DNA of 64,000 bases from Methylorubrum rhodinum (lineage in GTDB: Bacteria > Pseudomonadota > Alphaproteobacteria > Rhizobiales > Beijerinckiaceae): positions 372,001-436,000 of the forward strand of contig NZ_JACHOP010000001.1 of assembly GCF_014199935.1 (NCBI RefSeq), given 5' to 3'. Shown piece by piece: positions 9,561 to 17,954 of this stretch. Numbering within the stretch: position 1 is the stretch's first letter; each line of letters begins with the position of its first letter. The notes below the pieces were generated by a model that did not search any database, was not told the origin of the DNA, and saw only the letters and a program-made list of their open reading frames with translations. The translations under genes and the position numbers were made by a program.

Positions 9561-10706
9561 TCAAGCGGAGGCTGCCGACCGTCCGGGCACGCCGGCCGCC
9601 GCCTGCGGCCGCGTCGGCCGTGCCGCGTGGTCCGGCTTACGGTCGGCGACGACGCCCGTGCGATGACCCGACGAAACGGCCGTGACCGGAGCCCGCGCCT
9701 GCGCCAGCGCATGCACGGCCATGGTCTCGCTGCGTCCTCGCAGGCGGTGATCACCGAGCGCCTCGGCCTCGATCCCCTCGGGAAGGGCGGGCAGCCGGGC
9801 CAGCACCGCATCCGAGACCAGCACGCTGCGTCCGGTCTCCCGGCACAGGCCCTCCAGTCGCGCGGTCGCGTTCATGACGTCGCCGAAATAGGCGATCTTG
9901 TGCCGGTCGACGCCGACCTCCGCCGTCACCACGCTGCCGCCGTGCAACGCCGCGCGCAGTTCGGGAACGAGGCCGAACCGGGCGAGCCAGCGCTCCCGGT
10001 CCCGTTCGAGCGCCCGGTGGATCGCGAAGACGCAGGCGACGCAGCGCGCCCGCTCGATGCCCCGCGCCAGCGGCCAGGAGACGATGACCTGATCGCCGAT
10101 ATAGTCGTCGACCTGTCCGCGATGGCGCCGCACCGGCTCGGCGATGGCGGCGAAGACGGCCTTCAGCAGTTCCTGGGCGGCGAGGTCGCCGTGCCGCTCG
10201 GCGTAGGCGGTCGATCCGACGAGATCGAGGAACAGGAACACGCGCTCCTCGCTGACCGGGCGGTGATAGCGCCCGAGGATGAGGCTCGCGAAGGTCTCGC
10301 TGCCGATCAAGTCGCGCACGCGCAGGACGGTGACGATCAGCGCCGAGACCGCGAGCGCGAACGGAACGGTGTGGAGCTTCGGCGTCACCGCTTCGAGGAA
10401 GGGCTTGTCCGCGATGCCGAGCGCCCAGATCACCACGCCGGTCGCCGACATCGCGACGACGATCAGGACCGCCATGCTGATCTCGGCGGCGGCGAAGTAG
10501 GCGAGCGTCGGCAATTGCCGCAGGCGCCGGCTGTAGGCGGCCAGGAAGAGCCCGCGCTCGTAGGCGATCATTAGGACGCCGACGCAGGTGCCGTAGATCG
10601 TGCCCACGAGGGTCGGCCCGTCGTGGAACAGGACGCCGTGCAGCGCGCCGAACCCGGCGCTGACGGCGGCCATGACGATCCAGAAGGCCGGGCTGCCGTA
10701 CGACAT
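9561..10706 (-). CDS. Membrane-anchored adenylate/guanylate cyclase
   Basis: A 381-residue class III cyclase. The N-terminal 150 residues hold about four hydrophobic segments (for example AFWIVMAAVSAGFGALHG and AAEISMAVLIVVAMSATG), and the catalytic domain follows. Metal-binding aspartates are in FLFLDLVGSTAYAERHGD and VDDYIGDQVIVSW; GDVMNATARLEGLC matches the family. The last 40 residues are Arg/Pro/Ala-rich and probably disordered. The start MSYGSPAFW at 10706 gives a compact protein. It lacks a recognised extracellular sensor, so its signal is unknown. It is the second of three class III cyclases in this window. Confidence 0.88.
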   Translation of the reverse strand: MSYGSPAFWIVMAAVSAGFGALHGVLFHDGPTLVGTIYGTCVGVLMIAYERGLFLAAYSRRLRQLPTLAYFAAAEISMAVLIVVAMSATGVVIWALGIADKPFLEAVTPKLHTVPFALAVSALIVTVLRVRDLIGSETFASLILGRYHRPVSEERVFLFLDLVGSTAYAERHGDLAAQELLKAVFAAIAEPVRRHRGQVDDYIGDQVIVSWPLARGIERARCVACVFAIHRALERDRERWLARFGLVPELRAALHGGSVVTAEVGVDRHKIAYFGDVMNATARLEGLCRETGRSVLVSDAVLARLPALPEGIEAEALGDHRLRGRSETMAVHALAQARAPVTAVSSGHRTGVVADRKPDHAARPTRPQAAAGVPGRSAASA

Positions 10707-10912
10707 CGTCCTCACCGGCTCGGGGGCTCTCCGAAGGTGGATCGGCAATCGCGGCGACAGCGTGACCTTCGAACACGTTTCGGCCTCGCCCGCTTCCCTG
10801 TCGTGCGCTGCCGCACGGGACGCGAAACCGCAATGCCCGATCGGGAAGGGCCGCATGGACGATCTGTCGGCCTCCGCCGTTCGCCGATTTTCCGGCCGAG
10901 CGGCGGGCCGCG

Positions 10913-11629
10913 TCAGCGCAAAAAACTCACCGCCACCGGCACCAGCACGGCGGTCAGGAAGGCGTTGAGCCCCATGGCGATGCCGGCGAAGGTGCCGGCG
11001 ACCTCGCTGACCTGGAAGGCGCGGGCCGTGCCGAGGCCGTGGGCGGCCAGCCCCGCCGCGAAGCCGCGGGCGCGCATGTCCTCGACGCGCAAGAGCCGCA
11101 TCAGCGGCGTGACGATGAGGGCGCCGGCCATGCCGGTCATCATCACCAGCACCGCGGCGAGCGTCGGGTCGCCGCCGAGCGCCTCGACGATGCCCATGGC
11201 CACGCCCGTGGTCACGGATTTCGGGGCCATGGCCAGCATCACCTCGTAGGGGATGCCGGCGATCGTCGCGAAGACCAGCGCCGAGCCCATCGCGGTGACG
11301 CAGCCGACGACGAGCGCGGCCCCCATCGGCAGGAGCGCGCGCATCACCGTCTCGCGCCGCTCGTAGAGCGGCACGGCGAGCGCCACGGTGGCCGGCCCGA
11401 GCAGGAAGTGGACGAACTGCGCGCCCTGGAAGTAGGTCGGGTAGGGCGTGCCGGTCACGAGCAGCACGAGGCCGATCATCCAGACCGCATGGATCACCGG
11501 ATTGGCGGCCGGGTGGCGCCCGGCGGCCTGGAAGAGCCGGTCGGCCACGGCGTAGGCCAGCAGCGTCACCGTGAGCCACAGCAGCGGCGTCTGGGTGAGA
11601 TAGACCCAGAGGGCGAAGTCGCCGCTCAT
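10913..11629 (-). CDS. lrgB: LrgB/CidB family membrane protein
   Basis: An integral membrane protein of the LrgB/CidB/YohK family, partner of LrgA. Family members have been linked to murein hydrolase control and, more recently, to export of small carboxylates. The 238-residue product (start MSGDFALWVYL) has about six to seven hydrophobic segments; the family motif MAPKSVTTGVAMGI and the C-terminal AAHGLGTARAFQ are present. An upstream in-frame start at 11719 lies inside the preceding gene and was rejected. The ATG overlaps the stop of the LrgA-like gene by 4 bases, so translation is probably coupled. Confidence 0.9.
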   Translation of the reverse strand: MSGDFALWVYLTQTPLLWLTVTLLAYAVADRLFQAAGRHPAANPVIHAVWMIGLVLLVTGTPYPTYFQGAQFVHFLLGPATVALAVPLYERRETVMRALLPMGAALVVGCVTAMGSALVFATIAGIPYEVMLAMAPKSVTTGVAMGIVEALGGDPTLAAVLVMMTGMAGALIVTPLMRLLRVEDMRARGFAAGLAAHGLGTARAFQVSEVAGTFAGIAMGLNAFLTAVLVPVAVSFLR

Positions 11630-12027
11630 GGCCGTTCCCCGCCCCGCCGGGCCATCAGCCGCGAGACCGCGACGAAGGTCAGCACGGTCGCGGCGAGCGT
11701 TAGCGTCACCGAGAGGCACAGCACGATGGCGAGCGCCAGCCCATGGCTCGCCAGCACGTCGAGCTTGCCGACGATGCCGACGGCGGCCGGCACGAACATG
11801 ATCGAGAGATGGGCGAGCAGCCCCTTGGCCGTGGTCTCCAGCCCGCCATCGACCAGGGGCGGCGGCAGCCAGCGGGTGGAGGCCGGGCGCCAGCGGTCGC
11901 GCAGCGCCAGGAAGGCGAGGAGAAGCGCCATCCCGATCACCGGCCCCGGCACCGGCACCCCGACGGCCCGGGCGCAGGTCTCGCCGAGGAGCTGCGCCAG
12001 CAGGATCAGGGTCAGGCCGACGATCAT
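11626..12027 (-). CDS. lrgA: LrgA/CidA family membrane protein
   Basis: A holin-like small membrane protein of 133 residues with about four hydrophobic segments; GVPVPGPVIGMALLLAFLAL is the recognisable CidA/LrgA stretch. It is the first gene of a two-gene operon with the LrgB-like gene, whose start overlaps this stop. It lies 10 bases downstream of the TerB-like gene, so all three may share a transcript. Its role in turgor, cell lysis or solute export here is not shown by the sequence. Confidence 0.88.
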   Translation of the reverse strand: MIVGLTLILLAQLLGETCARAVGVPVPGPVIGMALLLAFLALRDRWRPASTRWLPPPLVDGGLETTAKGLLAHLSIMFVPAAVGIVGKLDVLASHGLALAIVLCLSVTLTLAATVLTFVAVSRLMARRGGERP

Positions 12028-12037
12028 CGGACGGCGA

Positions 12038-12517
12038 TCAGGCGAGGGCGGCCGCGCCGCCGCTCTGGGCCAGGGGGCGGGCGGCCTGGATGCCGGCCTC
12101 GTCGAAGCCGAGCAGCTTGCCGAGCCGCCAGACCAGTGCTTCCTCGAATTCGTGCACCGCCCCGTCGGCGCCCGCGACCGCCCAGGCCATGGCGAGGAGC
12201 TTCTCCCGTTGCTCCGGCGCGCCGTCCTCCCCGATCAGCTCGACGAGGCTCGTCAGGTCGCGGGTCTGCGCGTCGAAGGCGGCGGCGCGGGCGATCAGGT
12301 CGCGCGCCGCCGCGTCGCTGTCGGCGTAGCGCCCGCGCACGAGGCGGGCCAGCCGCTCGGTCTCGGCCGCGTCGAGCACGCCGTCGGCGCGGGCGATGTG
12401 GACGAGGAGCGCGGTTGCCGCGAGATGCGCCTCGTCGCCGTCGGGCAGCGCCTCGGTCGGAGCCGGCAGCCCGAAGGCGGAGGAGGCGTAGGCGAGGAGA
12501 CGGGACAGCAGAGCCAT
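12038..12517 (-). CDS. TerB-family tellurite resistance-like protein
   Basis: A soluble all-helical protein of 159 residues. The TerB/DjlA-like signature is visible as ALLVHIARADGVLDAAETER at about 37-56 and again, more weakly, as AWAVAGADGAVHEFEEALVW at about 110-129. Such domains have acidic metal-binding loops and occur in tellurite and stress-response proteins, but a TerB domain alone does not prove tellurite resistance. The ATG at 12517 (MALLSRLL) was preferred to a start nine codons upstream. It lies just upstream of lrgA and downstream of modC. Confidence 0.82.
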   Translation of the reverse strand: MALLSRLLAYASSAFGLPAPTEALPDGDEAHLAATALLVHIARADGVLDAAETERLARLVRGRYADSDAAARDLIARAAAFDAQTRDLTSLVELIGEDGAPEQREKLLAMAWAVAGADGAVHEFEEALVWRLGKLLGFDEAGIQAARPLAQSGGAAALA

Positions 12518-12567
12518 GGCAACGCTCGTACCCCATCCGGTCACCCTGCGGGAGAGCCGCAGCGCAC

Positions 12568-13671
12568 TCAGATCTCGATGCGCGCGCCGGGCGTGAGGCC
12601 GGCATCGAGGGCGACGCTCTTGACGATGGCGTGGACGGGCGCGCCTTCCGCGAGCCCGAGGTCGAGCGCCGAGGCGCGGGTGAGACGGGCAAGCAGGATC
12701 GCCTCGCCGCAGGCGACCTCGACGAGGCAGGCGGCCCCCTCCTCCCGCAGAGACGCAACCCGGCCGGGCAGGACGTTGCGGGCGCTCAAGCCCCGCGGCG
12801 CCTCGGTCGCCAGCAGCACGTCGCGGGCGGGTAGGCGCAGGTTCAGCCGCCGGCCCGGCGGCAGCGCCAGAAGCGGCACGTCGAGCCGCAGACCGCGTCC
12901 CTCGCCGGGGCCGGTCAGCCGGGTCAGGCCGGAGGCCGCGTCGTGGCCCTCGACCGTCATGGCGAGCACGCTGCCGGCCTCCGCCCCGTCCGGGATCAGG
13001 TCGGCCCGGCGCAGCACCGCATCGACCGGCCCCTGGCCCGCGACGCGGCCCGCGTCCAGCACCACCACCGTCGAGGCGAGGCGGGCGACCTCGGCGACCG
13101 AATGGCTGACATAGACGATCGGCAGCCCGGCCTCGTCGCGCAGCCGCTCGATATAGGGGAGGATCTCGCGCTTGCGGGCCTCGTCGAGGGCCGAGAGCGG
13201 TTCGTCCATCAGCAGCAGACGCGGGCGGGCCAGAAGCGCCCGGCCGATGGCGACGCGCTGGCGCTCGCCCCCCGACAGGCCGGCCGGGCGCCGCTCCAGC
13301 AGGGCCGCGATGCCCAGGAGGTCGGCCACCGCATCGAGGCTCGGGCCCCCGGCCCCGCGGGAAAACAGCCGGCCGAAGCGCAGGTTCTGCCGCACCGAGA
13401 GATGCGGCAGCAGCCGCGCCTCCTGGAACACGCAGCCGATCCGGCGGCGATGCACCGGCACCCGCACGCCCTTTTCCGTGTCGAGCAGCACCGTGCCGTC
13501 GACGACGATGCGCCCGCGCTGCGGCTGCGCGAGACCGGCGATCAGGTCGATCACCGTGGTCTTGCCCGAGCCGGAGCGGCCGAACAGGGCGGTGAGCCCG
13601 GCGTCCGCGGTGAAGGCGACCTCCAGCGAGAAGGTTTCGCGCCGGAGCGCGACGTCGACCTCGATCGTCAC
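12568..13671 (-). CDS. modC: Molybdate ABC transporter ATP-binding protein
   Basis: The ATPase subunit that powers molybdate uptake through ModB. The 367-residue product has Walker A GRSGSGKTT at about 32-40, signature LSGGERQRVAIGRALL at about 131-146, Walker B RLLLMDEPLSALD and the switch His in YVSHSVAEV. A C-terminal TOBE/Mop-type molybdate-binding region runs from about 290 to 367. It is separated from modB by about 1 kb containing a glutathione transferase on the opposite strand, so it probably has its own promoter in the 13672-13830 gap. Confidence 0.93.
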   Translation of the reverse strand: MTIEVDVALRRETFSLEVAFTADAGLTALFGRSGSGKTTVIDLIAGLAQPQRGRIVVDGTVLLDTEKGVRVPVHRRRIGCVFQEARLLPHLSVRQNLRFGRLFSRGAGGPSLDAVADLLGIAALLERRPAGLSGGERQRVAIGRALLARPRLLLMDEPLSALDEARKREILPYIERLRDEAGLPIVYVSHSVAEVARLASTVVVLDAGRVAGQGPVDAVLRRADLIPDGAEAGSVLAMTVEGHDAASGLTRLTGPGEGRGLRLDVPLLALPPGRRLNLRLPARDVLLATEAPRGLSARNVLPGRVASLREEGAACLVEVACGEAILLARLTRASALDLGLAEGAPVHAIVKSVALDAGLTPGARIEI

Positions 13672-13830
13672 GGGCTAAGGGCTCCGGAGCGGGCTATCGC
13701 CGTGTCCGACCACTCCGGGTCGGATCACGCCTCCAGCCTCTTGTTTTGACGCGCTTTCTTTCGACGAACCGGTATCCACTTCGTCGGAAGGCGCTCCTGC
13801 CGGGTTGTCGGCGGGTAGCAAGGAGCCCCG

Positions 13831-14487
13831 ATGATCACCGTCCACCATCTGGAGAACAGCCGCTCGCAGCGGGTGCTGTGGCTGCTTGAGGAACTCGGCC
13901 TCGCCTATTCGGTGAAGCGCTACGCCCGCGACCCCGCCACCATGCTGGCGCCGCGGGAGCTGCGCGCCGTGCATCCGCTCGGCAAGTCGCCAGTGATCGA
14001 GGCGGACGGCCACGTGGTGGCCGAGACCGGCGCCATCGTCGAATTCCTGACGACCCGCGCGGGCGGCGCCCTGGTGCCGCCGCCGGGCAGCGCGGAGCGG
14101 GCGCGCTACACCTACTTCCTGCACTACGCCGAGGGCTCGGCGATGCCGCCGCTGCTGCTGAAGCTCGTGTTCTCGCGGCTCGCCCCGGGCAGCCCCGCCC
14201 TGCTCCGGCCGCTGGTGCGGGCGATCGCCGCGAAAGTCACCGGCGGTTTCGTCGATCCGGAGCTGCGCCGCCACGCCGATTACTGGGAGGCGGAACTGGC
14301 CGAGCGCCCGTTCTTCTGCGGCGAAGCCTTCACCGCCGCCGACATCATGATGAGCTTTCCGCTGGAAGCCTTTTCCGCCCGCGGGACCAGTGCGGGGCCG
14401 CGGGTGAGCGACTGGCTCGCCCGCATCCACGCCCGGCCGGCCTATGGCCGCGCGCTGGAGCGGGGCGGGGCCTACGCCTACGCGTGA
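13831..14487 (+). CDS. Glutathione S-transferase family protein
   Basis: A 218-residue cytosolic GST-fold protein. The N-terminal thioredoxin-like domain starts ITVHHLENSRSQRVLWLLEE, with Ser residues where the catalytic residue is expected, the cis-Pro motif GKSPVIE and the glutathione-contacting AETGAIVEFL. The C-terminal helical domain includes FTAADIMMSFPLEA, the conserved N-capping box. The substrate is unknown. It is encoded against the molybdate genes and splits modB from modC. A strong palindrome at 14531-14640 follows its stop. Confidence 0.92.
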   Translation: MITVHHLENSRSQRVLWLLEELGLAYSVKRYARDPATMLAPRELRAVHPLGKSPVIEADGHVVAETGAIVEFLTTRAGGALVPPPGSAERARYTYFLHYAEGSAMPPLLLKLVFSRLAPGSPALLRPLVRAIAAKVTGGFVDPELRRHADYWEAELAERPFFCGEAFTAADIMMSFPLEAFSARGTSAGPRVSDWLARIHARPAYGRALERGGAYAYA

Positions 14488-14530
14488 CGCCGGCTTCGAT
14501 CGGGTGTCCCGAGCCGGATCGCGCGCGCAT

Positions 14531-14640
14531 TCCCCTCCCCCTTGCGGGGAGGGGTAGGGGTGGGGGTCGGGCCGAAGGCACCGAAGCGGTTCCTCCTGAA
14601 CCACCCCCACCCCGAACCCCTCCCCGCAAGGGGGAGGGGA
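14531..14640. repeat. Palindromic repeat, family C, between convergent gst and modB
   Basis: A long inverted repeat. The left arm is TCCCCTCCCCCTTGCGGGGA followed by GGGGTAGGGGTGGGGG; the right arm is its near-complement, CCACCCCCACCCCGAACCCC then TCCCCGCAAGGGGGAGGGGA. The transcript of either strand would fold into a strong hairpin. It sits between two converging stops and may end transcription from both sides. Confidence 0.85.
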
Positions 14641-14687
14641 CGCCCCGCGGCGCCCGACCGCCACATTGTCGAAGGCAGCGTTCCCCA

Positions 14688-15389
14688 TCACCCCGCCCCC
14701 AGCCGCCGCCGCATGCGCCGGGCCAGCACCTCGGAGGCGAGCAGCGCCAGCATCGAGACCGCGACCGAGACGAGCGTGAGCCGGAGCGCCGCCCCCTCCC
14801 CGCCCGGAACCTGGGTGAGCGTGTAGATGGCGGACGGCAGGGTCTGGGTCTCGCCGGGGATGTTCGAGACGAAGGTGATCGTCGCGCCGAACTCGCCCAT
14901 CGCCTTGGCGAACGCCAGCACCGCCCCGGCGAGGCAACCGGGCAGGCTCAGCGGCAGGGTGACGAGCAGGAACACCAGCGGCGGGGCGGCGCCCAGCGTG
15001 CCCGCGGCCTGTTCGAGCTTGCGGTCGACCGCCTCGATCGACAGCCGCATCCCCCGCACCATCAGGGGAAAGCCCATCACCGCGCAGGCGAGCGCCGCCC
15101 CGGTCCAGCGGAACGAGAATACGATTCCGATCTCGGAAAGCCACGCCCCGAACACGCCCCGGCGGCCGAAGCCGAGCAGCAGCAGGTAACCCGTCACCAC
15201 CGGCGGCAGGATCAGCGGCAGGTGGACCAGCCCGTCGAGCAGCGCGTGGCCGGGGAAGCGCCGGCGTGCCAGGAGCCACGCCACGGCGAGCCCGGGCGGG
15301 AGGCTGCACAGGGTGGCCACAGTCGCGACCTTCACCGACAGGAGGAGCGCCGTCGCCTCGTCCGGGGTGAGGCCGAGCCCGCTCAGCAT
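14688..15389 (-). CDS. modB: Molybdate ABC transporter permease
   Basis: The membrane channel subunit for molybdate import. The 233-residue product begins MLSGLGLTPDEATALLLSVK and has five to six hydrophobic segments. The cytoplasmic coupling loop that contacts ModC is visible as EAVDRKLEQAAGTLGAAPP with the conserved EQAA.TLGA pattern, and FAKAMGEFGATITFVSNIPG is typical of ModB. It starts 22 bases after modA, so the two form an operon. The usual third gene modC is not directly downstream. Confidence 0.95.
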   Translation of the reverse strand: MLSGLGLTPDEATALLLSVKVATVATLCSLPPGLAVAWLLARRRFPGHALLDGLVHLPLILPPVVTGYLLLLGFGRRGVFGAWLSEIGIVFSFRWTGAALACAVMGFPLMVRGMRLSIEAVDRKLEQAAGTLGAAPPLVFLLVTLPLSLPGCLAGAVLAFAKAMGEFGATITFVSNIPGETQTLPSAIYTLTQVPGGEGAALRLTLVSVAVSMLALLASEVLARRMRRRLGAG

Positions 15390-15411
15390 GGCGCGGTCGG
15401 ACGGCGCGGGC

Positions 15412-16206
15412 TCAAGAGCGCTTCTCGGTGCCGATCACCCCAAAACCCTGGCGCTCGAAGAACGGCCGGGCCGCGGGGCTGCGCAGATAGGTGAGGAAGG
15501 CAGCAGCATCGGCGTTCCGGGACTCCTTCGTCAGCGCGGCCGGGTAGACGATCGGCGGATGGCTTCCCTCGGGAAACGTCGCCACCACCTCGACGCCGGG
15601 CTCGCTCGCGGCGTCGGTCGCGTAGACGATGCCGAGCGGCGCCTCGCCGCGGGCGACGAGGAGCAGGGCCGCCCGCACGTTCTCGGCCTGGGCGACTTGT
15701 GTCCTCACGCCGTCCCAGGCGCCGAGCTTTTCGAGCGCCGCCTTGCCGTATTTACCCGCCGGCACCGCCTCGACGTTGCCCATCGCGAGCCGCCCGCCGG
15801 CGAGCGCCTTGGCGAGATCGACGCCCGGCTCCAGCGCGACTTTTTGGGTCGAGCCCTTCGGTGCCACCAGCACGATGGCGTTGCGCAGGAGGTTGACGCG
15901 GGTCTCAGAGCGGATCGTGCCGTTCTTCTCGGCGTAGTCCATCCAGGCGAGATCGGCGGAGACGAACAGGTCGGCGGGCGCGCCCGCCTCGATCTGCTTG
16001 GCCAGCGCGTTCGAGCCCGCATAGGAGATGCGCGTCGTCTTGGCGGTCTCCTGGGTCCAGGCGGCGCTCGCCTCGTCCAGCGCGTTCTTCAAGCTCGCGG
16101 CGGCGAAGACCGTCACCGGCTCGTCGGCGCGGGCCGGGGTCAGACCGCCCGCGAGAGCGAGCATCAGGCCGGCGATCCAGGCGCGGCGGGTGCGGGATAC
16201 GGTCAT
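15412..16206 (-). CDS. modA: Molybdate ABC transporter substrate-binding protein
   Basis: The periplasmic molybdate-binding protein of 264 residues. A signal peptide occupies residues 1-27 (MTVSRTRRAWIAGLMLALAG, cleaved after ARA). The oxyanion-contacting motifs VFAAASLKNALDE and YAGSNALAKQIEAGAPAD match ModA, as does LGIVYATDA near 195. It is the first gene of the modA-modB operon. Upstream is a 97-base gap containing a GC-rich hairpin (16222-16239) and the 8-base palindrome GCTATAGC (16248-16255). Whether either is a ModE site cannot be decided by eye. Confidence 0.95.
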   Translation of the reverse strand: MTVSRTRRAWIAGLMLALAGGLTPARADEPVTVFAAASLKNALDEASAAWTQETAKTTRISYAGSNALAKQIEAGAPADLFVSADLAWMDYAEKNGTIRSETRVNLLRNAIVLVAPKGSTQKVALEPGVDLAKALAGGRLAMGNVEAVPAGKYGKAALEKLGAWDGVRTQVAQAENVRAALLLVARGEAPLGIVYATDAASEPGVEVVATFPEGSHPPIVYPAALTKESRNADAAAFLTYLRSPAARPFFERQGFGVIGTEKRS

Positions 16207-16303
16207 GGGGACGGCCTCCGGCGCCGCCGTCGCGGCGGCCCGGAAGCGCTATAGCCGAGCGGGAACGACGCTGCCAGGGGCAGCGCCGGTTCCGTCGACG
16301 GCC

Positions 16304-16474
16304 TCAGCCATTGTCCGGCCCGGTCGCGGAGGGCTCCGGCTCGCCGGCCGTGAATCCTTCGAGCCAGTCGAGGCTCTGCTGCGAACCCGCCTCGTAGGGG
16401 TTGGCGGAATCCGGCTGGCCCTGCGCCTTGGCGGCCCGGCCCTCGTCGTAGATCGCACGCGACACAACAGCCAT
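16304..16474 (-). CDS. Small Rmf/CrpP-like protein (56 residues)
   Basis: A 56-codon gene starting MAVVSRAIYDEGRAAKAQG and ending in TGPDNG. The pattern A.YDEGRAA...G...NPYE.GS....DWLEGF matches the Rmf/CrpP fold seen in ribosome modulation factor and related small alphaproteobacterial proteins, with the G..A..G, NPY and W..GF positions conserved. Reading the minus strand, AGAAGGA lies 7 bases before the ATG, a good ribosome binding site. It lies upstream of modA on the same strand with a 97-base gap. Ribosome hibernation is known for Rmf itself; for this shorter relative the function is an inference. Confidence 0.75.
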   Translation of the reverse strand: MAVVSRAIYDEGRAAKAQGQPDSANPYEAGSQQSLDWLEGFTAGEPEPSATGPDNG

Positions 16475-16542
16475 CGAATCGTCCTTCTGGAAGTTCGTCC
16501 GCTCGAAGAAGCCGGCCGGCGCGAGAGTGTTCCCCGAGCCTG

Positions 16543-16743
16543 TCAGCCCTGCGGCGTCTGTTCGTCGCCCGGCCGGGTCTCGGCGCGGTGGAGGCGGCTG
16601 AGCAGCACCAGCAGCGGGCCGGGCAGCGGCGCTTCGAGGGCGCCGGCATCGAGAATCGGCGGGCGGCCGGTGCGGCGCCGGTCGGGCCGCGGCTCCTGCT
16701 TGACGACGATGGGCGGTCGGCGGCGGACGGGGCTGGGTGTCAT
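16543..16743 (-). CDS. Hypothetical small basic protein
   Basis: A 66-codon frame starting MTPSPVRRRPPIVVKQEP, followed by the strongly basic stretch RPDRRRTGRPP and a short hydrophobic stretch LPGPLLVLLSRL. No domain is recognised. Support is weak: an ATG start, normal codon use for the region and position upstream of the Rmf/CrpP-like gene on the same strand. No clear ribosome binding site. It may not be a gene. Confidence 0.4.
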   Translation of the reverse strand: MTPSPVRRRPPIVVKQEPRPDRRRTGRPPILDAGALEAPLPGPLLVLLSRLHRAETRPGDEQTPQG

Positions 16744-16972
16744 GACGACCGGAACTCGAGGACGCCTATGTGGGAACGAATGCGGTTGTGAACGCGGGTT
16801 TTGCACGCCGGTTCCGCGATATTCGTCTACAAATTAAACAGGTTGCCCGCGGATTAGGCTGGTTCGGGCTTGCGTGTGGCGTGCCCGCGACGGCCCGGTC
16901 CGGTCCCCGCGCCGGCGGTTTCCTGCGAGAAGTCCGTGGCCGGACGGACCGGCGGATGCTAGAGGGCGCCCC

Positions 16973-17902
16973 ATGCTCGAAGGCCTGCCGCCGCACCGTC
17001 CCACGCACGTCCTGCGCCTGATCACGGACGAGCCGTCCGCGCGCGCCATGACCGAACTGCTGGGCGAGATGTTCGATCCGATGGAGACGGCGGTCGCCGC
17101 CTTCGAGGTCGAGGAGACCGGCGTGGAGACCGGGACTTGGCGCCTCGAAGCCTACTTCTCGGAAGAGCCCGACGCGGAGATGATCCGCGCGCTGATCCGC
17201 CCGCTCGTGGGCGATCGGGCGGACGAGGCCGCCTTCGAGACCATCGACCAGCAGGATTGGGTGCGCGCCTCGCTCGAAGGGCTGAAGCCCGTGCGGGCCG
17301 GGCGCTTCCTCGTCCACGGCTCGCACGACCGGGAGCATGTCCGCGCCAACGACCTCGCCATCGAGATCGAGGCGGCGCTCGCCTTCGGCACGGGGCACCA
17401 CGGCACCACGCTCGGCTGCCTGCGGGCGCTGGTGGCCGAGTTGAAGCGCCGCCGCCCGGCCCGGGTGCTCGATGTCGGCACCGGCACCGGCATCTTGGGG
17501 TTCGCCGCCGCCCGCGCGCTGCACACGCCCGTGGTGGCGGGCGACCTCGACCCGGAAGCGGTCCTGACCGCCCGCGAGAACGCCCGCCTCAACGGCCTCG
17601 GCCCCCTGATGCGGCTCTACCAGGGGCCGGGCGTGCGCCACGCGCTGGCGAACCGCCCCCGCGGCTTCGACGTGGTGTTCGCCAACATTCTGGCCCGGCC
17701 GCTCAAGCGGCTCGCCCCCACACTCACCGCGGTGGTGGCCGACGACGGCGTGCTGATCCTGTCGGGCCTGATCGAGCGCGACGTGCCCGGCGTGCTCTCG
17801 ACCTACCGCCATCGCGGCTTCCACCTCGCCCGCGCCGGCCTGATCGAGGGCTGGGCCACCCTGGTGCTGCGCCGGGGCGGCGCGGCGGCGAGACCTCGCT
17901 GA
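16973..17902 (+). CDS. prmA: Ribosomal protein L11 methyltransferase
   Basis: PrmA methylates lysines and the N-terminus of ribosomal protein L11. The 309-residue product has an N-terminal L11-recognition domain and a SAM-dependent methyltransferase domain from about residue 125. Visible motifs are AFGTGHHGTTLGCL, the SAM-binding VLDVGTGTGILGFAAARA and VVFANILARPLKRLAP, the family version of the NPPY-type motif. The ATG at 16973 gives a normal start (MLEGLPPHRPTHVLRL); the longer frame from 16874 lacks family features. It converges on the chemoreceptor gene. Confidence 0.93.
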   Translation: MLEGLPPHRPTHVLRLITDEPSARAMTELLGEMFDPMETAVAAFEVEETGVETGTWRLEAYFSEEPDAEMIRALIRPLVGDRADEAAFETIDQQDWVRASLEGLKPVRAGRFLVHGSHDREHVRANDLAIEIEAALAFGTGHHGTTLGCLRALVAELKRRRPARVLDVGTGTGILGFAAARALHTPVVAGDLDPEAVLTARENARLNGLGPLMRLYQGPGVRHALANRPRGFDVVFANILARPLKRLAPTLTAVVADDGVLILSGLIERDVPGVLSTYRHRGFHLARAGLIEGWATLVLRRGGAAARPR

Positions 17903-17923
17903 AGACAAGATCTCGCCGAATCT

Positions 17924-17943
17924 TTGCCGCGCCGAGGCGGCAA
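17924..17943. terminator. Hairpin between convergent prmA and chemoreceptor genes
   Basis: The 7-base arms TTGCCGC and GCGGCAA pair perfectly around a 6-base loop. There is no long T-run, so it is a possible bidirectional terminator only by position. Confidence 0.45.
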
Positions 17944-17954
17944 GGGGCGGATCG

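Noticed and set aside
13675..15309. Long minus-strand frame across modB and gst
   Set aside because: It joins an alternative frame of modB with the palindrome and the antisense of gst; no domain is visible.
16222..16255. A riboswitch (molybdenum cofactor type) or ModE operator before modA
   Set aside because: Only a short GC-rich hairpin and an 8-base palindrome are present; neither matches a known element well enough to call.
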